Assembly (NCBI RefSeq): GCF_023149135.1
Contig: NZ_JAIWJX010000002.1
Location: 1,550,001-1,614,000 of the forward strand
Source of the DNA: Fictibacillus marinisediminis
GTDB taxonomy: Bacteria > Bacillota > Bacilli > Bacillales > Fictibacillaceae
Direction of reading: 5' to 3'
Length of the DNA: 64,000 bases
The translations under genes were made by a program, and so were the position numbers. Numbering within the stretch: position 1 is the stretch's first letter; every line of letters starts with the position of its first letter. The notes under the pieces are model-generated. The model was given only the letters and a program-made list of their open reading frames with translations, searched no databases and was not told the origin of the DNA. This document shows positions 40,916 through 49,674 of the stretch, piece after piece.

Positions 40916-43900
40916 GGCCGATCTTATTGCAGGTGGCAGGTTTGCAAAGCTTTCGCGAAAAACAGAGCATCGATTTTGATACGCTGTGCGGGGGAGGGGT
41001 CTTCGGAATCTTCGGCCCAACCGGCAGCGGCAAATCCAGCATTCTTGATGCCATTACCCTTGCGCTGTATGGAAAAGTAGAACGGGCAGCTGGCGGCACA
41101 CAGGGCATACTGAACCATGCCGAGGACACACTTTCTGTATCGTTTACATTTGAGCTTGGTGTGGGATCAGCTCCTTCACGGTATAAAATTGAACGGAACT
41201 ATAAGCGGACGGGAGAGCACACGGTTCGCACCAGCACTTGCAGGCTCCTCGAAAAAGAGAATGATAACTGGGTGGTCCACGCTGATAAAGAACGGGATGT
41301 TACCCAGCAGGTGCAGCAGCTTCTGGGACTTACCATTGAAGATTTCACGCGTGCGGTTGTCCTGCCCCAAGGAAAATTTGCTGAGTTTTTATCGTTAAAG
41401 GGAGCAGAACGGAGACAGATGCTTCAGCGGCTGTTTCAGCTTGAAAAGTACGGAGACAGTTTAAACCAGAAATTAAAGAAACGTGTGGAAGAGGCAAAAG
41501 GGATCATGGATCATCTGTCTGCAGAGCAGGCGGGTCTTGGCGATGCCTCCAAGGAAGCCCTCAAGGATGCTGAGATGGCCTGGAATCAAGCTCAGCAAGA
41601 TGTAGCTATAAAGAGGAAAGAGACAGAGGCACAAGAACAAAGCTACGAAAAAAACCGACAGATCTGGCAGGCACAGGTACAGTTGAAAGCTTTGGAAGAG
41701 GAAGAAGCACGGCTTCAAACAAATGCCGGCAGGATTCAAACCTTTGAACAAAAATTGCAGAACGCAAGGACAGCAGATCTGTTGATGCCCTATGGTGATG
41801 CCGCTGAAAAGGCCGAGCAAGAATGGGCTTATTATATAAAAAGAGAAGAAGAACTGCGCGTTCAGACCTATCAGGCAAAAGAACGAGCGGATGATACGGA
41901 TCATAGGCATGAAGAAGCAAAAAAAGAAAAAGAGAACCAAGAACCGCTTCTGATCGCAAGGAAAGAACAGCTTCTTACAGCCATAGAAATGGAAAAAGAA
42001 GCGTGTTTGAAAAAGAAGAGCGCACAAGAAAAAGAGCAAATTTTAACAGAACAGAAGCAACAGCAGCGTTCGGTCCACAGCCAGCAGAAAGCGGCAGAAG
42101 AATTATTGCATAAAGCCATTAACCGGCAGAATGAACTGCAAATGCAGTTAAAAGCAACAAGTGTATCTTCCGCAGACAGAGAGAGGATTAACCGTGCAGT
42201 AGAGTATGCTTTGGAAATGGACTATACAGCCAAACAGTTCAGGGAAGCAAATGCAGCCTTTGATAAAACCATTAAACTCCTGGGTAAAAACAAAGACGAA
42301 TCAGAGCGGCTGAACGAAAAGAAAAAACAGCTTGAAAACAAGATTCAGCAAACAGGAGACCGCATTCTTGCACTTTATAATGAGCTGTCCGATCTTCAGT
42401 ATGGTCAAGAACTGATGACTCATACGGCCGAGGAAATGGAAGAGCAGCTCGTGTCTAAAAGAGAGCAGGACCAGGCGAAGGTCCTGGCGGCAAAACTTTC
42501 TGAACAGTTAATGGACGGTGAGCCATGCATGGTTTGCGGATCACTGGACCATCCTCATCCAATGGAACATTTTAAACCTGACGAAGAGGCAGCCGGACAG
42601 ATCCAGCAGATGAAAGGAATACAAAGGGATTCTGCAGAATTGAAAAATGAAATTCTATTGATGAAAAGCAGGATGGAACGGATGTCAGAAGATCTCTATC
42701 AATATCTAGAGAAATCTGAAGCTGCAGCGAGCCTGTTTTCTTCTCCATCAGAAAAGCAGATATCTCTTCATTCCCTTTCGGATCTGAATCAGCAGCTGCA
42801 GGCTGCACAGGTGAGTGTCAAGGGATTGCGCCAGGACATCCTTCAGATCGAAGATGAAACCAGAAAGATCCGTTCTGAATTCCATGAATTATCTTCCGTT
42901 GAACATACAGTAAATGCACAGCTTGATAATTTAAAGAAGGAAGCAGAGGAATGCAGAGAGAAGCTTGATGAGCAGGAGTCTGCGCTGAAGCAGCAGCAGA
43001 CCAATTGGCAGGACCGTTTTCCAGACCTTCCTCCCGAACAGGTTAAAGAAGAAAAAGAACGGGTACGGACCCTGGATGCCCAGCGGGAGAAGATAGAAGA
43101 AGGTCTTCTAAAAGCAGTGCCTTTTATTGAAGAAAAAGAAAAAATCATCGAGGATTGCCGAAAACAGATCATCGATATCGACCGCAGCATCACTAAGCTT
43201 GAAATAGAAGATAGCAGCCTGGTTCAGGAATACAAGAGATTAATTGAAAAGGCAGAACGGATTACGGGCGGACAGGATGCGGGGGCTTTTCTTCAGCAGA
43301 CGGAGCAAAAAATCAGCAGTCTATCGGAACAAGTAACACGGTTTGAAGCACAAAGAAAAGCGGCCTTGGATCATTATCATACAAAAGATAAAGAATGGCG
43401 TTCTGCGTTGGACGCCAAAGAAAAAAGTAAACAAAGAAAAGAAGAATCTCTTATCGCATGGGAAGAAAAAAGAAAGTCTTCGCCATTTGAATCACTGGAG
43501 AAATTAAGAGAATGTCTGGCATCTGAACAGGATCAGAAAACATGGAAGTCAGAGATTGATGTGTATTATGATCAATGTAAACGAACAGAGTCAGAGAAAC
43601 GAAAGATTGCACATGAATTAAATGGAGCATCGCTAACGCAGGAGCAATGGGATGAAATCACTGCTTCTTTACAGCGTATGAAGGAAGAGCTTCAGACCGC
43701 CATTCAGAAGATGGGAGAAGCAGGACAGTATCATAAGGGTCTGGAAATGAGACATGTCCGCTACAATGAGCTTGAAACAGAAAAAAGAGAAGTAGAAGAA
43801 CAGCTCAAAACTCTCGGTAAACTGCAGGCCGTCTTCAGAGGCAACAGCTTTGTTGAATATGTTGCAGAAGAGCAGCTTGTTCAAGTAAGCCGTGATGCGT

Positions 43901-44313
43901 CAAACCGTCTAGCACAGCTGACTCGCGGCAGGTATGCGATCGAAGTGGACTCGTCTAATGGATTTGTCATAAGGGATGATGCCAACGGTGGTGTTAAACG
44001 ACCCATTTCAACGCTTTCCGGCGGTGAAACGTTCCTGACCTCCCTTGCGTTGGCGCTTTCCTTGTCCACACAAATCCAGCTTAGAGGGAAATATCCGCTT
44101 GAGTTTTTCTTCTTGGATGAAGGGTTTGGCACGCTCGATCAGGAGCTGCTGGACACGGTCGTCACGGCTTTGGAAAAGCTTCATACAAACGCTTTGTCTG
44201 TCGGCATCATTTCTCATGTGCCGGAACTGAAAGCAAGATTAACAAAGAAACTGATTGTCACCCCTGCAAATGCCGAAGGAAATGGCAGCAGGACAGCAAT
44301 CGAAAATACGTAA
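40912..44313 (+). CDS. sbcC: SbcC ATPase subunit (Rad50-like SMC)
   Basis: This 1133-residue protein has an N-terminal ATPase half with Walker A 'GPTGSGKSSILDAITLALYG' (about residues 35-54) and two long coiled-coil arms. The zinc hook CMVCG is near residues 539-543. The C-terminal half has signature 'STLSGGETFLTSLALALSLS' and Walker B 'FFLDEGFGTLDQE'. It bridges DNA ends and controls the SbcD nuclease. A terminator follows directly. Confidence 0.97.
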   Translation: MRPILLQVAGLQSFREKQSIDFDTLCGGGVFGIFGPTGSGKSSILDAITLALYGKVERAAGGTQGILNHAEDTLSVSFTFELGVGSAPSRYKIERNYKRTGEHTVRTSTCRLLEKENDNWVVHADKERDVTQQVQQLLGLTIEDFTRAVVLPQGKFAEFLSLKGAERRQMLQRLFQLEKYGDSLNQKLKKRVEEAKGIMDHLSAEQAGLGDASKEALKDAEMAWNQAQQDVAIKRKETEAQEQSYEKNRQIWQAQVQLKALEEEEARLQTNAGRIQTFEQKLQNARTADLLMPYGDAAEKAEQEWAYYIKREEELRVQTYQAKERADDTDHRHEEAKKEKENQEPLLIARKEQLLTAIEMEKEACLKKKSAQEKEQILTEQKQQQRSVHSQQKAAEELLHKAINRQNELQMQLKATSVSSADRERINRAVEYALEMDYTAKQFREANAAFDKTIKLLGKNKDESERLNEKKKQLENKIQQTGDRILALYNELSDLQYGQELMTHTAEEMEEQLVSKREQDQAKVLAAKLSEQLMDGEPCMVCGSLDHPHPMEHFKPDEEAAGQIQQMKGIQRDSAELKNEILLMKSRMERMSEDLYQYLEKSEAAASLFSSPSEKQISLHSLSDLNQQLQAAQVSVKGLRQDILQIEDETRKIRSEFHELSSVEHTVNAQLDNLKKEAEECREKLDEQESALKQQQTNWQDRFPDLPPEQVKEEKERVRTLDAQREKIEEGLLKAVPFIEEKEKIIEDCRKQIIDIDRSITKLEIEDSSLVQEYKRLIEKAERITGGQDAGAFLQQTEQKISSLSEQVTRFEAQRKAALDHYHTKDKEWRSALDAKEKSKQRKEESLIAWEEKRKSSPFESLEKLRECLASEQDQKTWKSEIDVYYDQCKRTESEKRKIAHELNGASLTQEQWDEITASLQRMKEELQTAIQKMGEAGQYHKGLEMRHVRYNELETEKREVEEQLKTLGKLQAVFRGNSFVEYVAEEQLVQVSRDASNRLAQLTRGRYAIEVDSSNGFVIRDDANGGVKRPISTLSGGETFLTSLALALSLSTQIQLRGKYPLEFFFLDEGFGTLDQELLDTVVTALEKLHTNALSVGIISHVPELKARLTKKLIVTPANAEGNGSRTAIENT

Positions 44314-44319
44314 AGAAAC

Positions 44320-44347
44320 GCGTTCCGGTATCGGAACGCATTTTTTT
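44320..44347 (+). terminator. Terminator of the addBA-sbcDC cluster
   Basis: GCGTTCCG pairs with CGGAACGC around a 4-nt loop, followed by seven T residues. Confidence 0.93.
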
Positions 44348-44491
44348 AGTTGATGATCCCGTGATCCACGATATTTACAGTTACCTTTGCTGATAGATCA
44401 ATTTGAGGAAAGTCCTTCTCCCAATCGGTTTTTTTCACAGATCTGGATGATAGGCGATCAGATCACGGCCGATGCCCATCGTGTAAGAAAT
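44346..44491 (-). pseudogene. Remnant of a Ger(x)C germinant-receptor C subunit
   Basis: On the minus strand the end of a GerAC-type lipoprotein is readable: 'MGIGRDLIAYHPDL', then after a one-base frameshift 'KTDWEKDFPQIDLSAKVTVN' and IVDHGIIN before TAA. In intact Ger(x)C proteins this region reads like Y-P-x-x-W-K-K-x-x-x-W-x-x-x-F-P. Here the Trp codon TGG has lost one G. Upstream codons contain stops. The rest of the gene and the gerA/gerB partners are absent, so this is a decayed scrap. Confidence 0.7.
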
Positions 44492-44623
44492 TTCCTTTTA
44501 AGATTATTCGGAATAGAGGTTTTTGTAAAAAGAAAAATACGTTATTTGCCAAATCAAGACAAAATTGATAAAAAAATTGTGATATGATGGAGGAAAAAGA
44601 AAGTAATGGAGGGGGACCATAAG

Positions 44624-45298
44624 TTGCCGGGTGAAGTGCATATTTTAAAAAGTCTGGTTCAGCCCAGGGAGCAATTTGGTTATTTCCGCCGGTTTAACAG
44701 AGCGGAAGGATTTTTTCTGCGGTTTTTGATGATCTGTATCTTAAGTGCCTTTATGACTGCGATCAGTTATTTTCTTTCAGCAGAACATCTGCTGAATATG
44801 CCGATTGTAAAAGAAGTGAAATTAACAGAAACCAAACTGCAGGCAAGCAAATATTTATTAATGGTGGCAGGGGGCTTGATCGGCTTTATAACGCCTGCTG
44901 TTGTTATAACTTTGATGTCGATTGTTTTTCTTCCCTTCTTTAGAGAGGTTGGTTTTAAGAAACTCTTTGTGCTTCAATCGATTGTTTATTGTGTTTTCTT
45001 AATTTCCGCCCTCATTAAGCTTCCGTTTCAAGGGATGCTTCATACGAATGAAGTACTCAGCCCGTTAAGTCTTGGAGTCATCGCCAATTACATGACCAAT
45101 AACGCGTTTATCATATCCCTTTTTGGATTTATATCGCTATTTACCGTTTGGGCGTTCTATTTAACGTATACCGGATTAAAACAGGCGAGCTATAAATCGA
45201 AGACCTATATCATTGCTGCTGTATCGCTTTTATACATAGGGTTCATACTGTTGTCCTCACTGACCTATGCAATGCAATATGGCCAGCTTACTTTATAA
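44624..45298 (+). CDS. yknW: Yip1-type membrane protein, YknW-like
   Basis: This protein of about 224 residues has five predicted membrane helices after a cytoplasmic N-terminus of about 30 residues ('SLVQPREQFGYFRRFN'), matching the Yip1-domain YknW of B. subtilis. There it assembles the YknXYZ exporter that protects against the SdpC toxin. The TTG at 44624 is preferred: GGAGGGGG lies eight bases upstream, and the ATG at 44606 precedes that site. It overlaps the next frame at TAATG. Confidence 0.75.
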   Translation: MPGEVHILKSLVQPREQFGYFRRFNRAEGFFLRFLMICILSAFMTAISYFLSAEHLLNMPIVKEVKLTETKLQASKYLLMVAGGLIGFITPAVVITLMSIVFLPFFREVGFKKLFVLQSIVYCVFLISALIKLPFQGMLHTNEVLSPLSLGVIANYMTNNAFIISLFGFISLFTVWAFYLTYTGLKQASYKSKTYIIAAVSLLYIGFILLSSLTYAMQYGQLTL

Positions 45299-45312
45299 TG
45301 GGGGCCTACATT

Positions 45313-46452
45313 GTGAACAAAAAAAATATTTTTTTAGGAATTGGAGTGTTCTCCGTTCTATTACTGGCATTGAATGGCTGGATTTTCTCGAAAGACAAAA
45401 GTGCATTTGCCAGAGTCCAGAATGTTCACCTTGCGCCTGCAAAGGTGATGGATATTAAACGGACAGTCATGGCAAAAGGTGTTGTCGTTCCGGCAGAAAA
45501 TGAAGCATTCTATGTCCAGGATAGGCTAGGATATGTTAAAGTGATGGAAGTAAAAGCAGGAGACGAAGTTACACCTGGCACTGTCCTTTTTACATATGAG
45601 AATCCGGAGCTTGAGGAAGAAGTCCGCAGCCTGGAACAGAAAAAGGAAGAAACTGCAGTAAAAGAAACGTATTATAAAGATCTGCAAACAAAGCTTCAGG
45701 CACAGGCTGATGCGCTTGGTACAGATAAAAAAGAAGAAACAAAGAAGAACCAGCTTGAAAAAGAACAGGCGAAAGCAAAAATGGAAAGTGAACTGGCCGC
45801 TGCAAGGAACTCTTCCATCGATGAGCAGCTTACAAAGCTTGCTGAAGAAAAAGAAAACTTATCCATTAAGAGCAATACTCAGGGAGTAGTGAAGAGCGTC
45901 AATCAAGGCGCCTCTGAGGGAAGTATGCCGATCGTAGAGATCGTTTCCAAAGATGATGTTCAGATTAAAGGAAATCTGACAGAAGAAGATTCCCTGATCG
46001 TAGAGGCAGGTGAAAATGTGGTCATCCTTTCTCCCGCTATGGAAGACAAGCAGTGGAAAGGAACTGTTTCACAATTTCAAGATGCCAAGAAAGGCAATGA
46101 AGGATCAGCTTTTCCTTTTACGGTAAAAATGGATCAGGCGAATAACTTAAAGATTGGACAGCATCTGCAGCTGAAGTTGAAACCTGTTATTAGAGAAAAA
46201 GCTGTTGTCATCCCAATGTCATCCCTTATAAAAAGCAAAGGAAAGCCATTTGTTTACACGGTGCAAGAAGGATACTTAAAGAAATGGGCAGTACGCACAG
46301 GTTTAGCGTACGGGAAATGGATAGAGATTAAAGCAGGAATCCGCCCGGAGGATAAAGTTGTCTCAGACCCAACGTCATACTTGACGGAAAATACGGAAGT
46401 CAACGTTCCTACGAAAAAAGCTAAGGACAGCAAAAAGGATGCCCCTCATTAA
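45313..46452 (+). CDS. yknX: Membrane-fusion (HlyD-like) protein, YknX-like
   Basis: This protein of about 379 residues has one N-terminal anchor helix, a lipoyl/barrel-sandwich half 'VKVMEVKAGDEVTPGTVLFT' (about 80-99) and a coiled-coil hairpin rich in Lys/Glu (about 105-190). The second lipoyl half ('NTQGVVKSVNQGASEGSMPI') and a beta-barrel follow. This is the adaptor of an MacAB-like exporter. The GTG start is placed by the GGGGG at 45300; ATG 45298 lies before it. The expected yknY ATPase and yknZ permease genes do not follow; the next gene is on the other strand. Confidence 0.78.
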   Translation: MNKKNIFLGIGVFSVLLLALNGWIFSKDKSAFARVQNVHLAPAKVMDIKRTVMAKGVVVPAENEAFYVQDRLGYVKVMEVKAGDEVTPGTVLFTYENPELEEEVRSLEQKKEETAVKETYYKDLQTKLQAQADALGTDKKEETKKNQLEKEQAKAKMESELAAARNSSIDEQLTKLAEEKENLSIKSNTQGVVKSVNQGASEGSMPIVEIVSKDDVQIKGNLTEEDSLIVEAGENVVILSPAMEDKQWKGTVSQFQDAKKGNEGSAFPFTVKMDQANNLKIGQHLQLKLKPVIREKAVVIPMSSLIKSKGKPFVYTVQEGYLKKWAVRTGLAYGKWIEIKAGIRPEDKVVSDPTSYLTENTEVNVPTKKAKDSKKDAPH

Positions 46453-46464
46453 GGGCATCCTTTT
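46433..46464. terminator. Bidirectional terminator over the yknX stop
   Basis: AAAAGGATGCCC pairs with GGGCATCCTTTT, serving yknX and the convergent radical SAM gene. Confidence 0.88.
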
Positions 46465-46468
46465 AAAT

Positions 46469-48244
46469 TTATACAGAATGCTGTTCTTCAAGCATAATGC
46501 GCTCAAGCGGAATGGTGTAGTGTTCCGGTTCATGGGTCTTCGGATGGTAATAGATCAAAGAAAGAACAGGGTTTTCGTTAATTTCACGTGTCTGGAGGTA
46601 GTGCTGCAGATCAAATGGAACTAGATCGAGAACGGTATGCTTTACAAGATCCTTCTCACTTAAACCATACACTTCGAACTCTTCCGAAACAAGTTCAGGA
46701 TGATTTTTAATCCAGCGGTTGTATTGGTCTGTTTCTGTTTTAGAAAGGGTTTCCTTCCACCAAGAGCGGTGCGGACGGTGTTTTTTACGAGAGAAATAAT
46801 CGTATTTCATCAGACTCTCGATCACCTCTTCATGTACTGTCCCGCGATGCTGCAAGAACTCCTTAAGCCGCGCAAATAAATCCTCCAGCTGGTGTCCAAT
46901 ACGTGACCAGCCTTTGCTTTCCCAATAATCTCCGTATTCCTGGAAAAAATCGAACGGGGATTCGAACACATGATGGATGAGATAGTGAAGCGTCTCGTCC
47001 ATTCGGTGGTCGTTCCAGTATTTTTCCAACACATCTTCTACACGCTTAATCTTTATGATTTCGTCAAACGAAAGCACGTTATTGCCCAAAATCTCATAAG
47101 GAGAGTGATTCATATAAACATACTCATGGCGGTCAGCAGTCAGGCGCAAACCGGTTCCCCGAAGCATCTTTAAGAAGCCGAGCTGTACTTCTTCCACACC
47201 GAATGCGAAAACATCATTAAACGTTTTACGGAAGGAAGCATAGTCTTCTTCTGGAAGCCCGGCGATGAGATCAAGATGCTGTGCAATCTTTCCGCCTTCT
47301 TTAACGGTCATTACCGTCCGCGTAAGCTTTTCGAAGTTTTGTCTTCGCTGTACAAGTTCGTTGACATGATCATTGGTGGATTGTACGCCGATTTCAAAAC
47401 GGAAAAGCCCTGCAGGTGCATTTTCATTAAGATAGGCAATGACCTCAGGGCGCATGATATCTGCTGTGATCTCAAATTGAAATACAACGCCAGGTCTCCT
47501 GTTTTCAATAAGAAACTGAAACATTTCAAGAGCGTAGTCACGTTTGATGTTAAAGGTCCGGTCGACGAATTTGATCGTCTTCGCCCCATTATCCATAATA
47601 AAGATAAGATCGTCCTTTACTTTTTGGATGTCAAAATACCGGACACCTACTTCAATGGAAGAGAGACAGAACGCACAGGAATAAGGACAGCCTCTGCTTG
47701 TCTCAAAATAGGTCACCCGCTTGGAGAGCTGATCCAAATCTTCTTGGAAACGGTAGGGGCTCGCAACGGTTTTGAGATCTAATTTTTCGCGCGGCGGGTT
47801 AATCGTTGGCTTTCCTTCTTTTCTCCAGGCCAAGCCCGCTACTTTTTCATAGCGTTTTTCTCCGGAGTGCTCTGAAAGAAAATGTTTAAACGAGATTTCA
47901 CCTTCGTTTACGATAATGAAATCAGCATCTGGAATTCTGTCGAGCCAATGGGCCACGTCATAGGAAACCTCAGGACCTCCAAGGATAATGGCTGTTTCTG
48001 GGCTGATCTTTTTGATCATCTCGATGACTTTTATCGTTTCTTCAATATTCCAGATGTAGCAGCTGAAGCCAAGAACATCGGGCTTTTTCATATAGAGGTC
48101 ACTCACGATGTTAATCGCGGGATCTTTAATGGTATACTCGGCCATTTCTACTTGGAAATCCGGTTCGCTATAAGCCTTTAAATACCTGAGTGCCAGGCAG
48201 GTATGAATATATTTTGCATTGAGTGTGCTCACTACAATGTTCAC
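46469..48244 (-). CDS. B12-binding radical SAM protein with DUF4080
   Basis: This 591-residue protein has an N-terminal cobalamin-binding-type Rossmann domain (residues 1-135, 'PETAIILGGPEVS') and a radical SAM barrel with the 4Fe-4S motif CxxxCxxC in 'RGCPYSCAFC' (about 185-192). A DUF4080-type C-terminal region follows. Such enzymes use SAM and often cobalamin for methylation or rearrangement; the substrate is unknown. The start is GTG with GAGGGATT upstream. It is not linked to an obvious operon. Confidence 0.88.
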   Translation of the reverse strand: MNIVVSTLNAKYIHTCLALRYLKAYSEPDFQVEMAEYTIKDPAINIVSDLYMKKPDVLGFSCYIWNIEETIKVIEMIKKISPETAIILGGPEVSYDVAHWLDRIPDADFIIVNEGEISFKHFLSEHSGEKRYEKVAGLAWRKEGKPTINPPREKLDLKTVASPYRFQEDLDQLSKRVTYFETSRGCPYSCAFCLSSIEVGVRYFDIQKVKDDLIFIMDNGAKTIKFVDRTFNIKRDYALEMFQFLIENRRPGVVFQFEITADIMRPEVIAYLNENAPAGLFRFEIGVQSTNDHVNELVQRRQNFEKLTRTVMTVKEGGKIAQHLDLIAGLPEEDYASFRKTFNDVFAFGVEEVQLGFLKMLRGTGLRLTADRHEYVYMNHSPYEILGNNVLSFDEIIKIKRVEDVLEKYWNDHRMDETLHYLIHHVFESPFDFFQEYGDYWESKGWSRIGHQLEDLFARLKEFLQHRGTVHEEVIESLMKYDYFSRKKHRPHRSWWKETLSKTETDQYNRWIKNHPELVSEEFEVYGLSEKDLVKHTVLDLVPFDLQHYLQTREINENPVLSLIYYHPKTHEPEHYTIPLERIMLEEQHSV

Positions 48245-48393
48245 AGCAATCCCTCATATCTGTTAATTTTATTCAACAAATTATTTTATCATAAAAAAAT
48301 AGGGAAATAAAACGGATCTGTTGACCGAATATTTTGACGTTTAAACAATCGCTCAGTTATAGTTTTAATAAGGGGCAGAAAGGCGGATTTCGG

Positions 48394-48687
48394 ATGGATG
48401 AAGTGCTGTCGGAAGAAGTGATTGAACGATTTATTGAGAGGCATCCGGATTGGAAGCTGACAAACGGAAAATGGCTGGTGAAAAAATACCGATTCGAAAA
48501 CTATCTGAACGGGATTGAATTTGCCAGTGAAGTGGGACAGCTTTCAGAAAGTTTTCAGCATCATCCTTATATTACAGTGAACTACAAGCTTGTCACCGTT
48601 AAGCTTACAACGTGGAGTTTGAGCGGGCTAACGCAGACAGACCTCAAGATGGCTGTCCTTTTTGATGAAGCATTCAGTAAACTCTAA
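48394..48687 (+). CDS. 4a-hydroxytetrahydrobiopterin dehydratase (PCD/DCoH)
   Basis: This 97-residue protein has the PCD fold with the catalytic 'FQHHPYI' His-His-Pro motif (about residues 50-56) and conserved 'TTWSLSGLTQTDL' at the end. It regenerates dihydropterin after phenylalanine hydroxylase. AAGGCGG precedes the ATG at 48394; the longer frame to 48334 lacks a ribosome site. No phenylalanine hydroxylase is in the window; a link to aromatic amino-acid breakdown is inference. Confidence 0.88.
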   Translation: MDEVLSEEVIERFIERHPDWKLTNGKWLVKKYRFENYLNGIEFASEVGQLSESFQHHPYITVNYKLVTVKLTTWSLSGLTQTDLKMAVLFDEAFSKL

Positions 48688-48702
48688 AGAAAGAAACGGA
48701 AG

Positions 48703-49608
48703 GTGAAACCTATGAAATTAGTAGCTGCTTGCTATCAGAATGACTTGTTTTTAGGCAAACTGATAGAGGAACAAAATGTAGTGTTCAATCTTAGTATGGC
48801 TGCGAAAGAAAAAAACATGGAATTTCCAGCAACCATGCTGGAAGGAATAAAGCTCGGTACTGTGTTTTTGGATAAAATCAATCAATTATTAGACACTTTT
48901 CACGAAAACCTGCTCTTTACATACGGTCTTGACGACCCTGATCTACAATGGCTCGCTCCTATTCCGCGGCCGGCAAAGAATATCTTTTGTGTTGGAAAAA
49001 ATTATAAGGACCACGCCATTGAGATGGGCAGTGAAGCCGATATCCCAGAACATGTCATGATGTTCTCTAAAGCTCCTACGTCTGTTATCGGCCATGGAGC
49101 AGGCATTCCCAGGCATGAGGGTATCACAGAGGAGCTCGATTATGAAGGTGAGCTGGCAGTTGTCATAGGGAAGATAGGAATCGGCATCACGGCGGAAGAA
49201 GCGATGGACCATGTTTTCGGCTATACGATTATCAACGATGTAACGGCCAGAGACTTGCAGAAGCGCCATAAGCAATTTTTAATCGGAAAAAGCCTGGATG
49301 GTTCCTGCCCGATGGGGCCATGCATCGTGCCGAAGGAATACCTGGGTGATCCCCATGAACTGAAGCTGATCACCAAAGTGAACGGCGAGGTCAGGCAGGA
49401 TGGCAATACGAAAGACTTTATTTTCACCATACCAGAAATTATTAAAGCGCTTTCGGCGGGAACAACCCTTGAACCTGGTGATATCATCGCAACGGGCACA
49501 CCGGCTGGAGTCGGTAAAGGATTTAAGCCGCCAAAACTTCTTAACAGCGGAGATCAAGTGGAAATCACCGTAGAAGGAATCGGAACCCTCAGCAATGAAG
49601 TAATCTAG
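48703..49608 (+). CDS. yisK: YisK, FAH-superfamily oxaloacetate decarboxylase
   Basis: This 301-residue FAH-fold enzyme closely matches B. subtilis YisK in length and long motifs: 'NIFCVGKNYKDHAIEMGSEA', 'LDYEGELAVVIGKIG' (metal Glu) and 'FGYTIINDVTARDLQKRHKQ', then 'DIIATGTPAGVGKGF'. B. subtilis YisK has been reported to decarboxylate oxaloacetate and to interact with Mbl. Here it starts a run with an aldehyde dehydrogenase and an SDR gene, so a different keto-acid substrate is possible. Confidence 0.88.
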   Translation: MKPMKLVAACYQNDLFLGKLIEEQNVVFNLSMAAKEKNMEFPATMLEGIKLGTVFLDKINQLLDTFHENLLFTYGLDDPDLQWLAPIPRPAKNIFCVGKNYKDHAIEMGSEADIPEHVMMFSKAPTSVIGHGAGIPRHEGITEELDYEGELAVVIGKIGIGITAEEAMDHVFGYTIINDVTARDLQKRHKQFLIGKSLDGSCPMGPCIVPKEYLGDPHELKLITKVNGEVRQDGNTKDFIFTIPEIIKALSAGTTLEPGDIIATGTPAGVGKGFKPPKLLNSGDQVEITVEGIGTLSNEVI

Positions 49609-49674
49609 GACGTTTTAAGGTCATGGAGAAAAGGAAGAGTAGAAAGAAATTCAATGATTGAGGAGGCATGACCG

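Noticed and set aside
41473..42039. 188-codon minus-strand ORF inside sbcC
   Set aside because: It is antisense to the coiled-coil coding region; its Phe/Leu richness mirrors the Glu/Lys codons of the real gene.
47276..47782. 168-codon plus-strand ORF inside the radical SAM gene
   Set aside because: It is antisense to a well-supported coding region and has no ribosome site or recognisable motif.
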